Assembly (NCBI RefSeq): GCF_016650695.1
Contig: NZ_JAEKFH010000003.1
Location: forward strand, 2,996,001 to 3,060,000
Reading direction: 5' to 3'
DNA length: 64,000 nucleotides
From: Pseudomonas sp. TH41
GTDB lineage: Bacteria > Pseudomonadota > Gammaproteobacteria > Pseudomonadales > Pseudomonadaceae
Part shown: positions 9,365 to 20,281 of the stretch, in pieces
Layout: every line of letters starts with the position of its first letter
Numbering within the stretch: the first letter of the stretch is position 1
Notes under the pieces: generated by a model
What the model saw: the letters and a program-made list of their open reading frames with translations, nothing else
What the model was told of the DNA's origin: nothing
Databases searched by the model: none
Position numbers and translations under genes: made by a program

Positions 9365-10483
9365 ATGCGGAGCAAGGTGGCAGGTGCGCAGCGTTGGGTT
9401 GTGAAGATCGGCAGCGCGTTGCTGACGGCGGACGGCAAGGGTCTGGATCGCGCGGCAATGGGTGTCTGGGTTGAGCAGATGGTGGCCTTGCATGAGGCGG
9501 GCGTCGAGCTGGTGCTGGTGTCCTCCGGGGCTGTGGCTGCGGGCATGAGCCGTCTGGGCTGGACCGTACGACCCAGCGCGATGCACGAGTTGCAGGCCGC
9601 TGCCGCCATCGGCCAGATGGGCCTGGTTCAGGCTTGGGAGTCGAGCTTCGCCGAGCATGGTCGGCACACCGCGCAAATTCTCCTGACCCATGATGACTTG
9701 TCTGACCGCAAGCGCTACCTGAATGCTCGCAGCACCTTGCGTGCGCTGGTTGAGCTGAAGGTGATCCCGGTGATCAACGAGAACGACACCGTGGTCACCG
9801 ACGAGATCCGATTTGGCGATAACGACACGCTTGCGGCGCTGGTGGCGAACCTCGTCGAGGCTGACTTGCTGGTGATCCTCACGGATCGTGACGGCATGTT
9901 CGACGCTGATCCCCGCAACAATCCCGGCGCCAACCTGATTTACGAGGCGCGCGCCGATGATCCGGCGCTGGATGCGGTGGCGGGGGGTACTGGCGGTGCC
10001 TTGGGGCGCGGCGGGATGCAGACCAAATTGCGTGCGGCGCGTCTGGCGGCTCGTTCTGGGGCTCATACCATCATCGTCGGCGGGCGCCTTGAACGTGTAC
10101 TGGATCGCCTGAAGGCGGGCGAGCGCATCGGCACCTTGCTGTCGCCGGAGCGCGGCCTGTTGGCAGCGCGCAAGCAGTGGCTGGCCGGGCATCTGCAAAC
10201 CCGAGGCACGCTGGTGCTGGACGCGGGTGCGGTGACGGCGTTGTCCCAGGGCAACAAAAGTTTGCTGCCGGTCGGCGTCAAACTGGTTCAGGGCAGCTTC
10301 CGTCGCGGCGAAATGGTGGTATGCGTGGCGCCGGACGGTCGTGAAATCGCTCGCGGACTGGCCAATTACAGCGCGCTGGAAGCACAAAAAATCATCGGTC
10401 AGTCGTCAGAGGCGATTGTCGGTCTGTTGGGTTACATGGCAGAGCCTGAACTGGTTCATCGCGATAACCTGATCCTGGTCTGA
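9365..10483 (+). CDS. proB: Glutamate 5-kinase ProB
   Basis: 372 residues from the ATG at 9365, with TAAGG ending 10 bases before. In-frame upstream ATG and TTG codons add only three residues. The amino-acid kinase domain includes [33 protein letters not shown] and [17 protein letters not shown]-terminal PUA domain (about 275-372) contains [17 protein letters not shown]. It phosphorylates glutamate in the first step of proline synthesis and is normally feedback-inhibited by proline. The proA partner is not next to it, as is usual in Pseudomonas. Confidence 0.95.
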   Translation: MRSKVAGAQRWVVKIGSALLTADGKGLDRAAMGVWVEQMVALHEAGVELVLVSSGAVAAGMSRLGWTVRPSAMHELQAAAAIGQMGLVQAWESSFAEHGRHTAQILLTHDDLSDRKRYLNARSTLRALVELKVIPVINENDTVVTDEIRFGDNDTLAALVANLVEADLLVILTDRDGMFDADPRNNPGANLIYEARADDPALDAVAGGTGGALGRGGMQTKLRAARLAARSGAHTIIVGGRLERVLDRLKAGERIGTLLSPERGLLAARKQWLAGHLQTRGTLVLDAGAVTALSQGNKSLLPVGVKLVQGSFRRGEMVVCVAPDGREIARGLANYSALEAQKIIGQSSEAIVGLLGYMAEPELVHRDNLILV

Positions 10484-10495
10484 AGGAATACCTGA

Positions 10496-10960
10496 ATGCG
10501 CGTGGCAAAAGGATTATTGGGTCTGCTGCTGGCAATGCCGCTGCTGGCTTCGGCTGAGGAAATTGGTCAGGTATCGACGGTGTTCAAATTTGTCGGCCCG
10601 AACGACCGTATTATCGTCGAAGCGTTTGATGATCCGAAGGTCGAGGGTGTGACCTGCTACCTGTCGCGAGCCAAGACGGGCGGGGTGAAGGGTGGCCTGG
10701 GTCTGGCCGAAGATCGCGCTGAAGCGTCTATCGCTTGTCGTCAGGTCGGGCCGATCAACTTCAAGGGTGAGCTGAAGGATGGCGAAGAGGTGTTCAAGGA
10801 GCGTACGTCGCTGGTGTTCAAGACCATGCAGGTGGTGCGCTTCCTCGACAAGAAGCGCAATACGCTGGTGTACCTGGTCTACAGCGACCGGTTGATCGAA
10901 GGCAGCCCGCAGAATGCAGTGACGGCGATACCAATTCTGCCGTGGACGCACGCCCAGTAA
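10496..10960 (+). CDS. creA: CreA family periplasmic protein
   Basis: 154 residues with an N-terminal signal peptide ([20 protein letters not shown], cleavage after ASA). The mature part matches the CreA family: [61 protein letters not shown]. The two cysteines may form a disulfide. Family function is unknown; the name comes from the E. coli cre locus, but no creBCD genes are here. It starts 13 bases after proB, so the two are probably co-transcribed. Confidence 0.88.
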   Translation: MRVAKGLLGLLLAMPLLASAEEIGQVSTVFKFVGPNDRIIVEAFDDPKVEGVTCYLSRAKTGGVKGGLGLAEDRAEASIACRQVGPINFKGELKDGEEVFKERTSLVFKTMQVVRFLDKKRNTLVYLVYSDRLIEGSPQNAVTAIPILPWTHAQ

Positions 10961-10978
10961 GTTAACAAAGATCCAAAA

Positions 10979-11068
10979 TGTGGGAGCGGGCTTGCTCGCG
11001 AAGACGGAGTATCAGTCAATACAGATGTCGACTGATACACCGCTTTCGCGAGCAAGCCCGCTCCCACA
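10979..11068. repeat. REP inverted pair (REPIN), TGTGGGAGCGGGC type
   Basis: Inverted cores around a spacer containing CAGTCAATACAGATGTCGAC and a right part GATACACCGC shared with the pair at 420. Confidence 0.9.
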
Positions 11069-11104
11069 TTTTTTTTGCGATGTGTTTGCCAAATCGCAGG
11101 CAAT

Positions 11105-11132
11105 AAAAAACCGACCCAGGGGTCGGTTTTTT
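11105..11132. terminator. Bidirectional terminator between creA and rpsT
   Basis: A6-CCGACCC-AG-GGGTCGG-T6 is a perfectly symmetrical hairpin with a U-run in both directions. It serves the convergent rpsT (stop 15 bases away) and proB-creA. Confidence 0.92.
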
Positions 11133-11146
11133 AACAAGCTTATCGC

Positions 11147-11425
11147 TTATGCGGCAACAGCAAGGTTCAGAGCCTTGACGTGACCGTTCAGGCGGCTCTT
11201 ATGACGAGCTGCCTTGTTCTTGTGGATGATGCCTTTATCGGCCATACGGTCGATAACTGGCACAGCCAGAACGTAAGCTGCTTGAGCTTTTTCAGCGTCT
11301 TTTGCGTCAATGGCTTTAACTACATTCTTGATGTAGGTACGAACCATGGAACGCAGGCTGGCGTTGTGGCTGCGACGCTTCTCAGCCTGTTTTGCACGTT
11401 TTTTGGCGGAAGGTGTGTTGGCCAC
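11147..11425 (-). CDS. rpsT: 30S ribosomal protein S20
   Basis: 92 residues, [20 protein letters not shown] at the start, the lysine/arginine-rich helical S20 family that binds 16S rRNA. It is monocistronic: a TTGACA-N17-CATGAT promoter lies about 55 bases upstream and a perfect terminator downstream. It is divergent from murJ, as in other pseudomonads. Confidence 0.96.
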   Translation of the reverse strand: MANTPSAKKRAKQAEKRRSHNASLRSMVRTYIKNVVKAIDAKDAEKAQAAYVLAVPVIDRMADKGIIHKNKAARHKSRLNGHVKALNLAVAA

Positions 11426-11478
11426 CGTCGAGCTCCTCGAAAGACTTTTTAGGAAATAGCAAACAAAATAGGCCGCGA

Positions 11479-11507
11479 ATCATGCCGATGAGTTAATGAG
11501 TTGTCAA
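11479..11507 (-). promoter_or_regulatory. Sigma70 promoter for rpsT
   Basis: On the minus strand, TTGACA (11502-11507), 17 bases, CATGAT (11479-11484). A consensus -35 with correct spacing supports it. Confidence 0.7.
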
Positions 11508-11677
11508 GGGCGGTTGATGCGTCCCGCTGAGTGGTCGATCTAAAGAGGCGGGATATTTATTTCCGGCGCTTGACCTGTAAACTCGCGAGCTTTGGCTCTG
11601 TGCTGCTGCGGCGCGGAGTATCGCATAAGTAGGCGCTTTGTTCGCCTGCTGTTTATCGACAGGCACAAACTCTTTCA

Positions 11678-13216
11678 ATGAATCTGCTCAAATCGTTGGC
11701 CGCCGTCAGCTCTATCACAATGGTTTCCCGGGTTCTGGGGTTCGTTCGTGACACGCTCATCGCACGTGCATTTGGCGCAGGGATGGCGACTGACGCCTTC
11801 TTTATCGCCTTCAAACTGCCCAATTTGCTGCGGCGGATCTTCGCCGAGGGTGCCTTTTCTCAGGCATTCGTGCCGATTCTTGCCGAATATAAAAGCCAAA
11901 AAGGTGAGGAGGCGACGCGAACATTCATTGCGTATGTCTCGGGTCTGCTGACGCTGGTGCTGGCGGTAGTCACCGCATTGGGCATGCTGGCTGCGCCGTG
12001 GGTCATCTGGGCCACGGCGCCGGGGTTCACCGATACCCCGGAAAAATTCCAGCTGACCTCCAGTCTGTTGCGGGTGACCTTCCCTTATATATTGCTGATC
12101 TCCCTGTCTTCATTGGCCGGGGCGATCCTCAATACGTACAACCGCTTCTCGGTGCCGGCCTTCGTGCCGACCCTGCTCAACGTCAGCATGATCATCTTCG
12201 CGGTGTTCCTGACGCCGTATTTCGATCCGCCGGTCATGGCCTTGGGCTGGGCGGTTCTGGCGGGTGGCCTGGCGCAATTGCTTTACCAGCTGCCGCACCT
12301 GAAAAAAATCGGCATGCTCGTGCTGCCGCGCCTGAATCTGCGCGACAGCGGCGTCTGGCGGGTGATGAAACAGATGCTGCCAGCGATTCTCGGGGTGTCC
12401 GTGAGTCAGATTTCGCTGATTATCAACACCATCTTCGCCTCCTATCTGGTGGCCGGCTCCGTGTCCTGGATGTACTACGCCGACCGCTTGATGGAGTTGC
12501 CGTCGGGCGTGCTCGGTGTGGCGTTGGGCACGATTCTGCTGCCGACGCTGGCCAAGACTTACGCTGGCAAGGATCGCCAGGAGTACTCGCGAATTCTCGA
12601 TTGGGGTCTGCGCCTGTGCTTCGTGTTGGTGTTGCCGTGCTCCCTGGCGCTGGGGATCCTGGCCAAGCCACTCACCGTTTCGCTGTTCCAGTACGGCCAG
12701 TTCAGTGCGTTTGATGCGGCCATGACGCAGCGGGCGCTGATCGCTTATTCGGTTGGTTTGCTGGGAATTATCGTGATTAAAGTGCTGGCCCCTGGCTTTT
12801 ATGCGCAACAAAACATCCGTACGCCGGTAAAAATCGCGATTTTTACCCTGATCGTCACCCAGTTGTTCAACCTGGTGTTGATTGGTCCGCTGGCGCATGC
12901 TGGCCTGGCCCTGGCCATCAGCGCCGGAGCCTGCATCAACGCCGGGCTGTTGTTTTATCAGCTGCGCAAGCAGCAGATGTACCAGCCACAACCGGGGTGG
13001 GCGAAGTTCGGCGCCAAGCTGGTGGTCGCTGTTGTTGTGATGTCCGCGGTGCTGCTGGGTGCGATGCATTTCATGCCCGCCTGGGATCAAGGGCACATGC
13101 TTGAACGCTTTTTACGTCTGGGTGCTTTGGTCATCGCAGGTGTGGTGGCATATTTCGGTATGCTGGCGTTGATGGGCTTCCGGTTGCGCGACTTCAATCG
13201 CAAGGCCTTGAGCTGA
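11678..13216 (+). CDS. murJ: Lipid II flippase MurJ (MviN)
   Basis: 512 residues, polytopic with about 14 predicted membrane segments, the usual MurJ length. Diagnostic segments are [25 protein letters not shown], with [18 protein letters not shown] at the N-terminus, and [20 protein letters not shown]. It flips undecaprenyl-linked peptidoglycan precursor across the inner membrane and is essential. The ribF-ileS-lspA run follows in the same direction, but ribF has its own possible -10 box. Confidence 0.95.
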   Translation: MNLLKSLAAVSSITMVSRVLGFVRDTLIARAFGAGMATDAFFIAFKLPNLLRRIFAEGAFSQAFVPILAEYKSQKGEEATRTFIAYVSGLLTLVLAVVTALGMLAAPWVIWATAPGFTDTPEKFQLTSSLLRVTFPYILLISLSSLAGAILNTYNRFSVPAFVPTLLNVSMIIFAVFLTPYFDPPVMALGWAVLAGGLAQLLYQLPHLKKIGMLVLPRLNLRDSGVWRVMKQMLPAILGVSVSQISLIINTIFASYLVAGSVSWMYYADRLMELPSGVLGVALGTILLPTLAKTYAGKDRQEYSRILDWGLRLCFVLVLPCSLALGILAKPLTVSLFQYGQFSAFDAAMTQRALIAYSVGLLGIIVIKVLAPGFYAQQNIRTPVKIAIFTLIVTQLFNLVLIGPLAHAGLALAISAGACINAGLLFYQLRKQQMYQPQPGWAKFGAKLVVAVVVMSAVLLGAMHFMPAWDQGHMLERFLRLGALVIAGVVAYFGMLALMGFRLRDFNRKALS

Positions 13217-13309
13217 GTCGTTACCTCGATAAACACGGGTGGGCCGGCAGTTTTGTCGGCTCGATCACTTTGGTTACGGTGTTGCCTGTCGTCGGCCGCC
13301 GGGTGTGGT

Positions 13310-13316
13310 TATAATC
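13310..13316 (+). promoter_or_regulatory. Possible -10 box for ribF-ileS-lspA-fkpB
   Basis: TTATAAT lies about 28 bases before the preferred ribF start at 13344. No clear -35 is seen at 17 bases. If used, transcription would begin near 13322, favouring translation from 13344 over the ATG at 13326. Confidence 0.4.
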
Positions 13317-13343
13317 GACCACTTTATGAGCAAGAAGCGCGTT

Positions 13344-14294
13344 ATGCAGCTGGTTCGAGGCCTCCACAATCTGCGCCCCCAGCATCGGGGCTGTGTCGCC
13401 ACTATTGGCAACTTTGACGGTGTTCACCGTGGCCACCAGGCAATCCTGGCGCGCCTGCGTGAACGTGCGATCGAGTTGGGCGTGCCCAGCTGCGTGGTGA
13501 TTTTCGAGCCTCAGCCTCGGGAGTTCTTCGCTCCGGACACGGCGCCTGCGCGCCTCGCCCGGCTACGGGACAAACTGCAGCTGCTGGCCGACGAAGGTGT
13601 TGACCGGGTTCTTTGCCTGGCCTTCAACCAGCGCTTGAGCAAGCTCAGCGCCAGCGAGTTCGTCGATACCATTCTGGTGGACGGCCTCGGCGTACAGCAC
13701 CTGGAGGTCGGTGACGACTTCCGTTTCGGCTGTGACCGGGCAGGAGATTTCGATTTCCTTCAACAGGCCGGCATCGCCCAGGGCTTTACCGTCGAGGCGG
13801 CACAAACCGTCGAGCTGGACGGTATTCGCGTCAGCAGCACCCAGGTCCGAAATGCCCTGGCGGCTGCCGATTTTGCCTTGGCCGAGCGACTGCTCGGTCG
13901 GCCGTTCCAGATTACCGGGCGGGTGCTGCATGGCCAGAAGCTGGCGCGCCAACTGGGTACGCGAACCGCCAACATACAACTCAAGCGGCGTCGCGTGCCG
14001 CTGACCGGGGTTTACCTGGTCAACGTCGACATCGACGGCAAGACCTGGCCAGGCGTCGCCAACATTGGCGTTCGACCCACGGTCCAGGGAGATGGCAAAG
14101 CCCACCTCGAAGTGCACCTTTTAGATTTTGCCGGCGATCTGTATGACCGGCGTTTGACGGTGGTTTTCCACCACAAGCTGCGTGAAGAGCAGCGTTTCGC
14201 CTCTCTGGAGGCGCTTAAGACGGCGATCAATGCGGATGTTGCCGCCGCCCGTGCCCTGTCGCACCTAGCGCCAATCGCTAATGAAGAGCCTTAA
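13344..14294 (+). CDS. ribF: Bifunctional riboflavin kinase / FAD synthetase RibF
   Basis: 316 residues from MQLVRGLHNLRPQHRGC; an ATG at 13326 would add six residues. The N-terminal FMN adenylyltransferase domain has ATIGNFDGVHRGHQAIL, and the C-terminal riboflavin kinase domain (about 185-305) has TRTANIQL, GVYLVNVDIDG and ANIGVRPTVQGDGKAHLEVHLLDF. It makes FMN and FAD from riboflavin. ileS begins at the next base after the stop codon, so the two are almost certainly translationally coupled. Confidence 0.94.
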   Translation: MQLVRGLHNLRPQHRGCVATIGNFDGVHRGHQAILARLRERAIELGVPSCVVIFEPQPREFFAPDTAPARLARLRDKLQLLADEGVDRVLCLAFNQRLSKLSASEFVDTILVDGLGVQHLEVGDDFRFGCDRAGDFDFLQQAGIAQGFTVEAAQTVELDGIRVSSTQVRNALAAADFALAERLLGRPFQITGRVLHGQKLARQLGTRTANIQLKRRRVPLTGVYLVNVDIDGKTWPGVANIGVRPTVQGDGKAHLEVHLLDFAGDLYDRRLTVVFHHKLREEQRFASLEALKTAINADVAAARALSHLAPIANEEP

Positions 14295-17126
14295 ATGACC
14301 GACTATAAAGCCACGCTAAACCTTCCGGACACCGCCTTCCCAATGAAGGCCGGCCTGCCTCAGCGCGAACCGCAGATTCTGCAGCGCTGGGACAGCATTG
14401 GCCTGTACGGTAAGTTGCGCGAGATTGGCAAGGATCGTCCGAAGTTCGTACTTCACGACGGTCCTCCGTACGCCAACGGCACGATTCACATCGGTCATGC
14501 GCTGAACAAAATTCTCAAGGACATGATCATCCGCTCGAAAACCCTGTCGGGTTTCGACGCGCCTTATGTTCCGGGCTGGGACTGTCATGGTCTGCCGATC
14601 GAGCACAAAGTCGAAGTGACCCACGGCAAGAACCTGGGCGCGGACAAGACCCGCGAACTGTGCCGTGCCTACGCGACCGAGCAGATCGAAGGCCAGAAAT
14701 CCGAGTTCATCCGTCTGGGCGTGTTGGGCGATTTCGCCAACCCGTACAAGACCATGGACTTCAAAAACGAGGCCGGTGAAATCCGTGCCTTGGCTGAAAT
14801 CGTCAAAGGCGGCTTCGTGTTCAAGGGCCTGAAGCCTGTGAACTGGTGCTTCGACTGCGGTTCGGCCCTGGCGGAAGCGGAAGTCGAGTACGAAAACAAA
14901 AAGTCCTCGACCATCGACGTGGCGTTCCCGATTGCCGACGAAGCCAAGCTGGCTGCTGCTTTCGGCCTGCCGTCGCTGGGCAAACCGGCTTCGATCGTGA
15001 TCTGGACCACCACCCCGTGGACCATCCCGGCTAACCAGGCGCTGAACGTTCACCCGGAATTCACCTACGCCCTGGTCGACGTCGGTGACAAACTGCTGGT
15101 ATTGGCTGAAGAGCTGGTCGAGTCGTGCCTGGCCCGTTACAGCCTGGAAGGTTCGGTCATCGCGACCACCACCGGTAAAGAACTGGAACTGATCAACTTC
15201 CGTCACCCGTTCTACGATCGCCTGTCGCCGGTTTACCTGGCCGACTACGTCGAACTGGGCGCTGGCACCGGCGTGGTTCACTCCTCGCCGGCCTACGGCG
15301 TAGACGACTTCGTGACCTGCAAGAAGTACGGCATGGTCAACGATGACATCATCAATCCGGTGCAAAGCAACGGCGTTTACGTACCGTCGCTGGAGTTCTT
15401 CGGCGGCCAGTTCATCTGGAAGGCCAACCCGGCCATCGTCGACAAACTGACCGAAGTCGGTGCGCTGCTGCACACCACCATCATCGAACACAGCTACATG
15501 CACTGCTGGCGTCACAAGACTCCGCTGATCTACCGCGCCACGGCGCAGTGGTTCATCGGCATGGACAAAGAACCTGTGACCGGCGATACCTTGCGCAAGC
15601 GTGCGATCAAAGCCATCGAGGACACCAAGTTCGTCCCGGCCTGGGGTCAGGCGCGTCTGCACTCGATGATCGCCAATCGTCCGGACTGGTGCATCTCCCG
15701 TCAGCGCAACTGGGGCGTGCCGATCCCGTTCTTCCTGAACAAGGAAAGCGGCGAGCTGCACCCACGTACCGCCGAGCTGATGGAAGAAGTCGCCAAGCGC
15801 GTTGAAGTCGAAGGCATTGAAGCCTGGTTCAAGATGGACGCTGCCGAGCTGCTCGGCGATGAAGCGCCGCAATACGACAAGATCAGCGACACGCTGGACG
15901 TCTGGTTCGATTCGGGCACCACGCACTGGCACGTCCTGCGCGGTTCGCACCCGATGGGCCACGAGACCGGTCCACGCGCCGACCTGTACCTGGAAGGCTC
16001 CGACCAACACCGTGGCTGGTTCCACTCGTCGCTGCTGACCGGTTGCGCCATCGACAACCACGCGCCATACCGCGAGCTGCTGACCCACGGCTTCACCGTC
16101 GACGAGTCTGGTCGCAAGATGTCCAAGTCGTTGGGCAACGTGATCGCACCGCAAAAGGTCAACGATACCCTGGGCGCCGACATCATGCGTCTGTGGGTGG
16201 CTTCCACCGATTACTCGGGTGAAATGGCGGTTTCCGAGCAGATCCTGCAACGCAGTGCGGACGCCTACCGGCGTATCCGTAACACCGCGCGCTTCCTGCT
16301 CTCCAACCTCACCGGTTTCAACCCGGCCACCGACATCCTGCCGGCGGAAGAAATGCTCGCCCTCGACCGTTGGGCTGTGGACCGTACCCTGCTGCTGCAA
16401 CGCGAGCTGCAAGAGCACTACGGCGAGTACCGTTTCTGGAACGTCTACTCCAAGATCCACAATTTCTGCGTGCAGGAACTGGGTGGTTTCTACCTCGACA
16501 TCATCAAGGACCGCCAGTACACCACTGGCGCCAACAGCAAGGCTCGCCGTTCGGCGCAAACCGCGCTGTATCACATCTCCGAAGCGCTGGTGCGCTGGAT
16601 CGCGCCGATCCTGGCGTTCACGGCCGACGAGCTGTGGGAGTATCTGCCGGGTGAGCGTAACGAATCGGTGATGCTCAACACCTGGTACGAAGGCCTGACC
16701 GAACTGCCGGAAAGCGTCGAGCTGGATCGCGCCTATTGGGAGCGGATCATGGCGGTGAAGGTCGCGGTCAACAAGGAAATGGAAATCCAGCGCGCGGCCA
16801 AGGCCGTCGGTGGCAATCTGCAAGCCGAAGTGACGCTGTTCGCCGAAGAGGCGCTGAGTGCCGACCTGGCCAAGCTGAGCAATGAACTGCGTTTCGTGCT
16901 GATCACCTCGACGGCTACCGTTGCACCGTTCGCGCAGGCTCCGGCCGATGCCGTGGTCACCGAAGTCAGCGGATTGAAACTGCAAGTGGTCAAGTCGAGC
17001 CACGCCAAGTGCGCCCGTTGCTGGCACTGCCGCGAAGACGTCGGCGTGAACCCGGAGCATCCGGAAATCTGCGGTCGGTGCGTCGACAACATCAGCGGTG
17101 CTGGCGAGGTTCGTCACTATGCCTAA
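14295..17126 (+). CDS. ileS: Isoleucyl-tRNA synthetase
   Basis: 943 residues, the length of bacterial class I IleRS. The HIGH signature is in [15 protein letters not shown] and KMSKS in [12 protein letters not shown]. The editing (CP1) domain contains [19 protein letters not shown]. The C-terminal zinc finger is CARCWHC and CGRCVDN. It charges tRNA-Ile and edits valine. It sits between ribF (0-base gap) and lspA (8-base overlap). The sequence looks like the typical mupirocin-sensitive IleS1 type rather than IleS2; that is judged from length and context only. Confidence 0.97.
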   Translation: MTDYKATLNLPDTAFPMKAGLPQREPQILQRWDSIGLYGKLREIGKDRPKFVLHDGPPYANGTIHIGHALNKILKDMIIRSKTLSGFDAPYVPGWDCHGLPIEHKVEVTHGKNLGADKTRELCRAYATEQIEGQKSEFIRLGVLGDFANPYKTMDFKNEAGEIRALAEIVKGGFVFKGLKPVNWCFDCGSALAEAEVEYENKKSSTIDVAFPIADEAKLAAAFGLPSLGKPASIVIWTTTPWTIPANQALNVHPEFTYALVDVGDKLLVLAEELVESCLARYSLEGSVIATTTGKELELINFRHPFYDRLSPVYLADYVELGAGTGVVHSSPAYGVDDFVTCKKYGMVNDDIINPVQSNGVYVPSLEFFGGQFIWKANPAIVDKLTEVGALLHTTIIEHSYMHCWRHKTPLIYRATAQWFIGMDKEPVTGDTLRKRAIKAIEDTKFVPAWGQARLHSMIANRPDWCISRQRNWGVPIPFFLNKESGELHPRTAELMEEVAKRVEVEGIEAWFKMDAAELLGDEAPQYDKISDTLDVWFDSGTTHWHVLRGSHPMGHETGPRADLYLEGSDQHRGWFHSSLLTGCAIDNHAPYRELLTHGFTVDESGRKMSKSLGNVIAPQKVNDTLGADIMRLWVASTDYSGEMAVSEQILQRSADAYRRIRNTARFLLSNLTGFNPATDILPAEEMLALDRWAVDRTLLLQRELQEHYGEYRFWNVYSKIHNFCVQELGGFYLDIIKDRQYTTGANSKARRSAQTALYHISEALVRWIAPILAFTADELWEYLPGERNESVMLNTWYEGLTELPESVELDRAYWERIMAVKVAVNKEMEIQRAAKAVGGNLQAEVTLFAEEALSADLAKLSNELRFVLITSTATVAPFAQAPADAVVTEVSGLKLQVVKSSHAKCARCWHCREDVGVNPEHPEICGRCVDNISGAGEVRHYA

Positions 17127-17631
17127 CGCCGTTGGCCGTTTTGGACGGCTGAGCTGGCTCTGGTTGAGTTTGCTGGTCCTGGTCATCGACCAAGCCAGCA
17201 AGTTCCACTTTGAAGGCGCGCTGAGCATGTACCAGCAAATCGTGGTGATCCCCGATTACTTTAGCTGGACGCTGGCCTACAACACGGGCGCGGCATTCAG
17301 TTTCCTGGCTGACAGCTCTGGCTGGCAGCGCTGGCTGTTTGCCCTGATCGCGGTGGTGGTCAGTGCGGTGCTAGTGGTGTGGCTCAAGCGTCTGGGCCGC
17401 AAGGAAACCTGGCTGGCGATTGCGCTGGCCCTGGTGCTCGGTGGCGCGCTGGGCAATCTGTATGACCGCATTGCCCTGGGCCATGTGATCGATTTCATTC
17501 TGGTGCATTGGCAGAACCGCTGGTACTTCCCGGCGTTCAACTTTGCCGACAGTGCGATTACTGTGGGTGCTGTAATGCTTGCATTGGACATGTTCAAAAG
17601 TAAGAAGACCGGAGAAGCCGTTCATGACTGA
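17119..17631 (+). CDS. lspA: Lipoprotein signal peptidase LspA
   Basis: 170 residues from the ATG at 17119, overlapping ileS by 8 bases, with GAGG at 17106-17109. Four membrane segments. The catalytic aspartates fall in HVIDFI (Asp125) and [10 protein letters not shown] (Asp144), with the conserved [11 protein letters not shown] and [10 protein letters not shown]. It removes signal peptides from diacylated prolipoproteins, such as BamD and the 609-aa lipoprotein in this window. Confidence 0.95.
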   Translation: MPNAVGRFGRLSWLWLSLLVLVIDQASKFHFEGALSMYQQIVVIPDYFSWTLAYNTGAAFSFLADSSGWQRWLFALIAVVVSAVLVVWLKRLGRKETWLAIALALVLGGALGNLYDRIALGHVIDFILVHWQNRWYFPAFNFADSAITVGAVMLALDMFKSKKTGEAVHD

Positions 17632-18076
17632 ACAGGTATTGGCTGAGCAACGCATCCGCCAGAACACGGAAGTCACCTTGCACTTTGCAATTCGCCTGGA
17701 GAACGGCGACACCGTCGACAGCACGTTCGACAAAGCCCCGGCGACCTTCAAGGTTGGCGACGGTAACCTGTTGCCAGGTTTCGAAGCTGCGCTGTTCGGC
17801 TTCAAGGCTGGCGACAAGCGTACGCTGACGATTCAGCCGGAAAACGCATTTGGCCAGCCGAACCTGCAGAACGTGCAAATCATCCCGCGCTCGCAGTTCA
17901 AGGACATGGAGCTGTCGCCTGGCTTGCTGGTGATTTTCAACGATGCGGCGAATACCGAGTTGCCCGGTGTGGTGAAAGAGTTCGATGACGAGCAAGTGAC
18001 CATCGACTTCAACCACCCGCTGGCCGGCAAGACATTGACCTTTGACGTCGAGATCATCAACGTCATATCGCTGTAA
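17624..18076 (+). CDS. fkpB: FKBP-type peptidyl-prolyl isomerase (FkpB/SlpA)
   Basis: 150 residues from the ATG at 17624, overlapping lspA by 8 bases, with GGAGA at 17611-17615. It is SlyD-like: a short FKBP fold interrupted by an insert-in-flap chaperone domain (about residues 70-125). Recognisable parts are [20 protein letters not shown] and [19 protein letters not shown], then [18 protein letters not shown]. The lspA-fkpB-ispH order is the E. coli order too. There is no His-rich SlyD tail. Confidence 0.92.
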   Translation: MTEQVLAEQRIRQNTEVTLHFAIRLENGDTVDSTFDKAPATFKVGDGNLLPGFEAALFGFKAGDKRTLTIQPENAFGQPNLQNVQIIPRSQFKDMELSPGLLVIFNDAANTELPGVVKEFDDEQVTIDFNHPLAGKTLTFDVEIINVISL

Positions 18077-18079
18077 CAT

Positions 18080-18178
18080 TGTAGGAGCGAGCTTGCTCGC
18101 GATGGTCTCAAGGACACCGCGTTTTTTCTGGATGAACACGGTGCCCGTTGGTCCATCGCGAGCAAGCTCGCTCCTACA
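18080..18178. repeat. REP inverted pair (REPIN), TGTAGGAGCGAGC type
   Basis: Inverted cores lie in the 127-base space between fkpB and ispH inside an otherwise compact operon. The spacer is unlike the GTTAACGATAACGCG group in its left part. A stem of this size between genes could affect relative expression of ispH. Confidence 0.9.
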
Positions 18179-18203
18179 CACAGGGCAAGACACGAGGCAC
18201 AGC

Positions 18204-19151
18204 ATGCAAATCAAACTCGCCAACCCCCGTGGCTTCTGCGCCGGCGTGGACCGTGCGATCGAAATCGTCAATCGCGCTCTGGAGGTCTTCGGGCCGCCGA
18301 TTTATGTGCGCCACGAAGTGGTTCACAACAAGTTCGTCGTCGAAGACCTGCGCGCGCGCGGGGCGATTTTCGTCGAAGAACTGGATCAGGTGCCGGACGA
18401 CGTGATCGTGATCTTCAGCGCCCACGGTGTTTCCCAGGCGGTACGTACCGAAGCCGCTGGCCGTGGCTTGAAAGTGTTCGACGCGACCTGCCCGCTGGTG
18501 ACCAAGGTGCACATCGAAGTCGCGCGCTACAGCCGTGACGGCCGTGAATGCATCCTCATCGGCCATGCCGGTCACCCGGAAGTCGAGGGCACCATGGGCC
18601 AGTACGATGGCAGCAATGGTGGGGCGATTTACCTGGTCGAAGATGAGAAAGACGTTGCCGCGCTGCAGGTGAACAATCCTGAAAAACTGGCGTTCGTGAC
18701 CCAGACCACCCTGTCCATGGACGATACCAGCCGCGTTATCGACGCCCTGCGTATGCGCTTCCCGGCGATCGGTGGCCCGCGCAAGGACGACATTTGCTAC
18801 GCGACGCAAAACCGTCAGGACGCAGTCAAGCAACTGGCTGATGAATGCGATGTGGTGTTGGTGGTTGGCAGCCCGAACAGTTCCAACTCCAATCGCCTGC
18901 GTGAGCTGGCAGAGCGCATGGCCACCCCGGCGTATCTGATCGATGGCGCCGAAGACCTGCAAAAGAGCTGGTTCGACGGTGTCGAGCGCATCGGCATCAC
19001 CGCTGGTGCCTCGGCGCCGGAAGTCCTGGTGCGTGGTGTGATCCAGCAGTTGCAGGCCTGGGGCGCTACCGGTGCCGATGAACTGGCTGGTCGCGAGGAA
19101 AACATCACGTTCTCCATGCCTAAAGAGCTACGCGTCCGTTCGCTGCTCTGA
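18204..19151 (+). CDS. ispH: 4-hydroxy-3-methylbut-2-enyl diphosphate reductase IspH
   Basis: 315 residues from the ATG at 18204, with ACGAGG at 18192-18197; the upstream open frame runs through the REP pair and is not coding. The three [4Fe-4S] ligands are at [12 protein letters not shown] (Cys12), DATCPLVTK (Cys96) and [11 protein letters not shown] (near 197). It catalyses the last MEP-pathway step to IPP and DMAPP. It is the last gene of the ribF-ileS-lspA-fkpB run and its 3' end overlaps the opposite-strand FimT-like gene by 24 bases. Confidence 0.96.
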   Translation: MQIKLANPRGFCAGVDRAIEIVNRALEVFGPPIYVRHEVVHNKFVVEDLRARGAIFVEELDQVPDDVIVIFSAHGVSQAVRTEAAGRGLKVFDATCPLVTKVHIEVARYSRDGRECILIGHAGHPEVEGTMGQYDGSNGGAIYLVEDEKDVAALQVNNPEKLAFVTQTTLSMDDTSRVIDALRMRFPAIGGPRKDDICYATQNRQDAVKQLADECDVVLVVGSPNSSNSNRLRELAERMATPAYLIDGAEDLQKSWFDGVERIGITAGASAPEVLVRGVIQQLQAWGATGADELAGREENITFSMPKELRVRSLL

Positions 19152-19676
19152 GTTTTTCCCTCCCGTGCATAACGCCTGTGCAGTCTTGGTGCTGCGCAGG
19201 CTGACGCGACCGCTTGGGGCCAGTACCACCTGCAGCAGACTCACCGGCTCGCTGGCTGCGCAAATGTGTATTGTCCCTGCCTGAAACTCTCCTCTGGAGA
19301 ACTGCGGTTCGCCCAGATCGCTGAAACGCACGAAACTGCTGACCGGCCGATTGCCAACGATCAGCACCCGAGTCCCGCTCTGGCGTTCGACCAGCAACGG
19401 ATTGCTGCTGTCTTTCTGCCCCTTTCCGCTGATGTCCAGAATGATCCGCCAGCCTTGGCCCCAGTCGCCGTTGAGGGCATGAATCACAACGCCCTGATGG
19501 CGTGTGATGGCCTCCGTTCTGGCGGTGCGTATTCCACTGTATAGCGACTGCGCCGCGTCCTCGCGACGGTTCGACTCCGTGAGCTGCGCAAACGCCGGGC
19601 TGACCAATAGCAGAACAATCCCGACAATTGTCAGTCCCATGAGCAGTTCGATCAGGCTGAAACCTTGCTGACGCAT
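19128..19676 (-). CDS. fimT: GspH/FimT-family minor pseudopilin
   Basis: 182 residues from the ATG at 19676 (GGAGG 7 bases before). The prepilin leader MRQQG is followed by [21 protein letters not shown], with cleavage before Phe6 and Glu at mature position 5. The globular GspH/FimT domain follows ([24 protein letters not shown]). The C-terminal tail is basic, which in FimT of naturally competent bacteria is associated with DNA binding; here that is only a suggestion. It is divergent from the fimU operon and overlaps the ispH 3' end by 24 bases. Confidence 0.82.
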   Translation of the reverse strand: MRQQGFSLIELLMGLTIVGIVLLLVSPAFAQLTESNRREDAAQSLYSGIRTARTEAITRHQGVVIHALNGDWGQGWRIILDISGKGQKDSSNPLLVERQSGTRVLIVGNRPVSSFVRFSDLGEPQFSRGEFQAGTIHICAASEPVSLLQVVLAPSGRVSLRSTKTAQALCTGGKNSEQRTDA

Positions 19677-19807
19677 ACATCTTCCTCCCTGGAAGTGTGG
19701 CAACTCACGCGATCCTGGCGCGAGTCATGGCAAAACAAACGAACATCTGCCGGTCGAATGTTCTAGCGTGCAGATGCAGGTATAGCCGACGGCTACGGAG
19801 GGCACTG

Positions 19808-20281
19808 ATGGATCATCGTACAAAAGGTTTCACGCTGATCGAGTTGCTGGTGACACTCGCGGTCTTTTTGATCCTGATCACCCTGGCCGTTCCGGCATTC
19901 ACCCGCTCGGTGCAAAGCACCAAGGCCGACACCGAGATCGGCGACTTGCAACGAGGTTTGAATTTCGCCCGGCTGGAGGCGATCGATCGGGGCTTGACCA
20001 CCCGGGTCCGTCCAACGGCAGGCGGCAGCGTCTGGACCGGGGAAGTGACGGTCTATGATGGTACTGGCACTCCGGCCAATGTATTGCGGGTTGTTCCAGC
20101 GATGAGCAGCGGCGCGACACTGACGCTAACCTCAGGCGTGACTGCCATCGATTTCAACAATCTCGGGGGATTGTCGGCACCGTCCACGGCGGTGGTGATC
20201 AATTATGTATTGGGGGCGCAAAGCAGGACGCTGAATGTGTGTCTGAACGGACGAATTCTATTGGGTGGAAGTTGCGGATGA
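19808..20281 (+). CDS. fimU: Minor pseudopilin FimU (GspH family)
   Basis: 157 residues from the ATG at 19808, with GGAGG at 19798-19802. Leader MDHRTKG then FTLIELLVTLAVFLILITLAV, cleavage at Gly-Phe, Glu at mature position 5. The domain has the GspH/FimT pattern (LQRGLNFARLEAIDRG) and ends with two cysteines (NVCLNGRILLGGSCG) that likely form a disulfide. In P. aeruginosa FimU belongs to the minor-pilin priming complex. It is the first gene of a run of overlapping genes to pilY1. Confidence 0.88.
   Translation: MDHRTKGFTLIELLVTLAVFLILITLAVPAFTRSVQSTKADTEIGDLQRGLNFARLEAIDRGLTTRVRPTAGGSVWTGEVTVYDGTGTPANVLRVVPAMSSGATLTLTSGVTAIDFNNLGGLSAPSTAVVINYVLGAQSRTLNVCLNGRILLGGSCG

Noticed and set aside
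10496..10960. CreA as part of a CreBC two-component locus
   Set aside because: No creB, creC or creD homologue is adjacent; the gene simply follows proB.
14316..17228. 970-codon open frame on the minus strand across ileS
   Set aside because: It is a shadow of ileS produced by high GC codon bias. The ileS frame has all family motifs.
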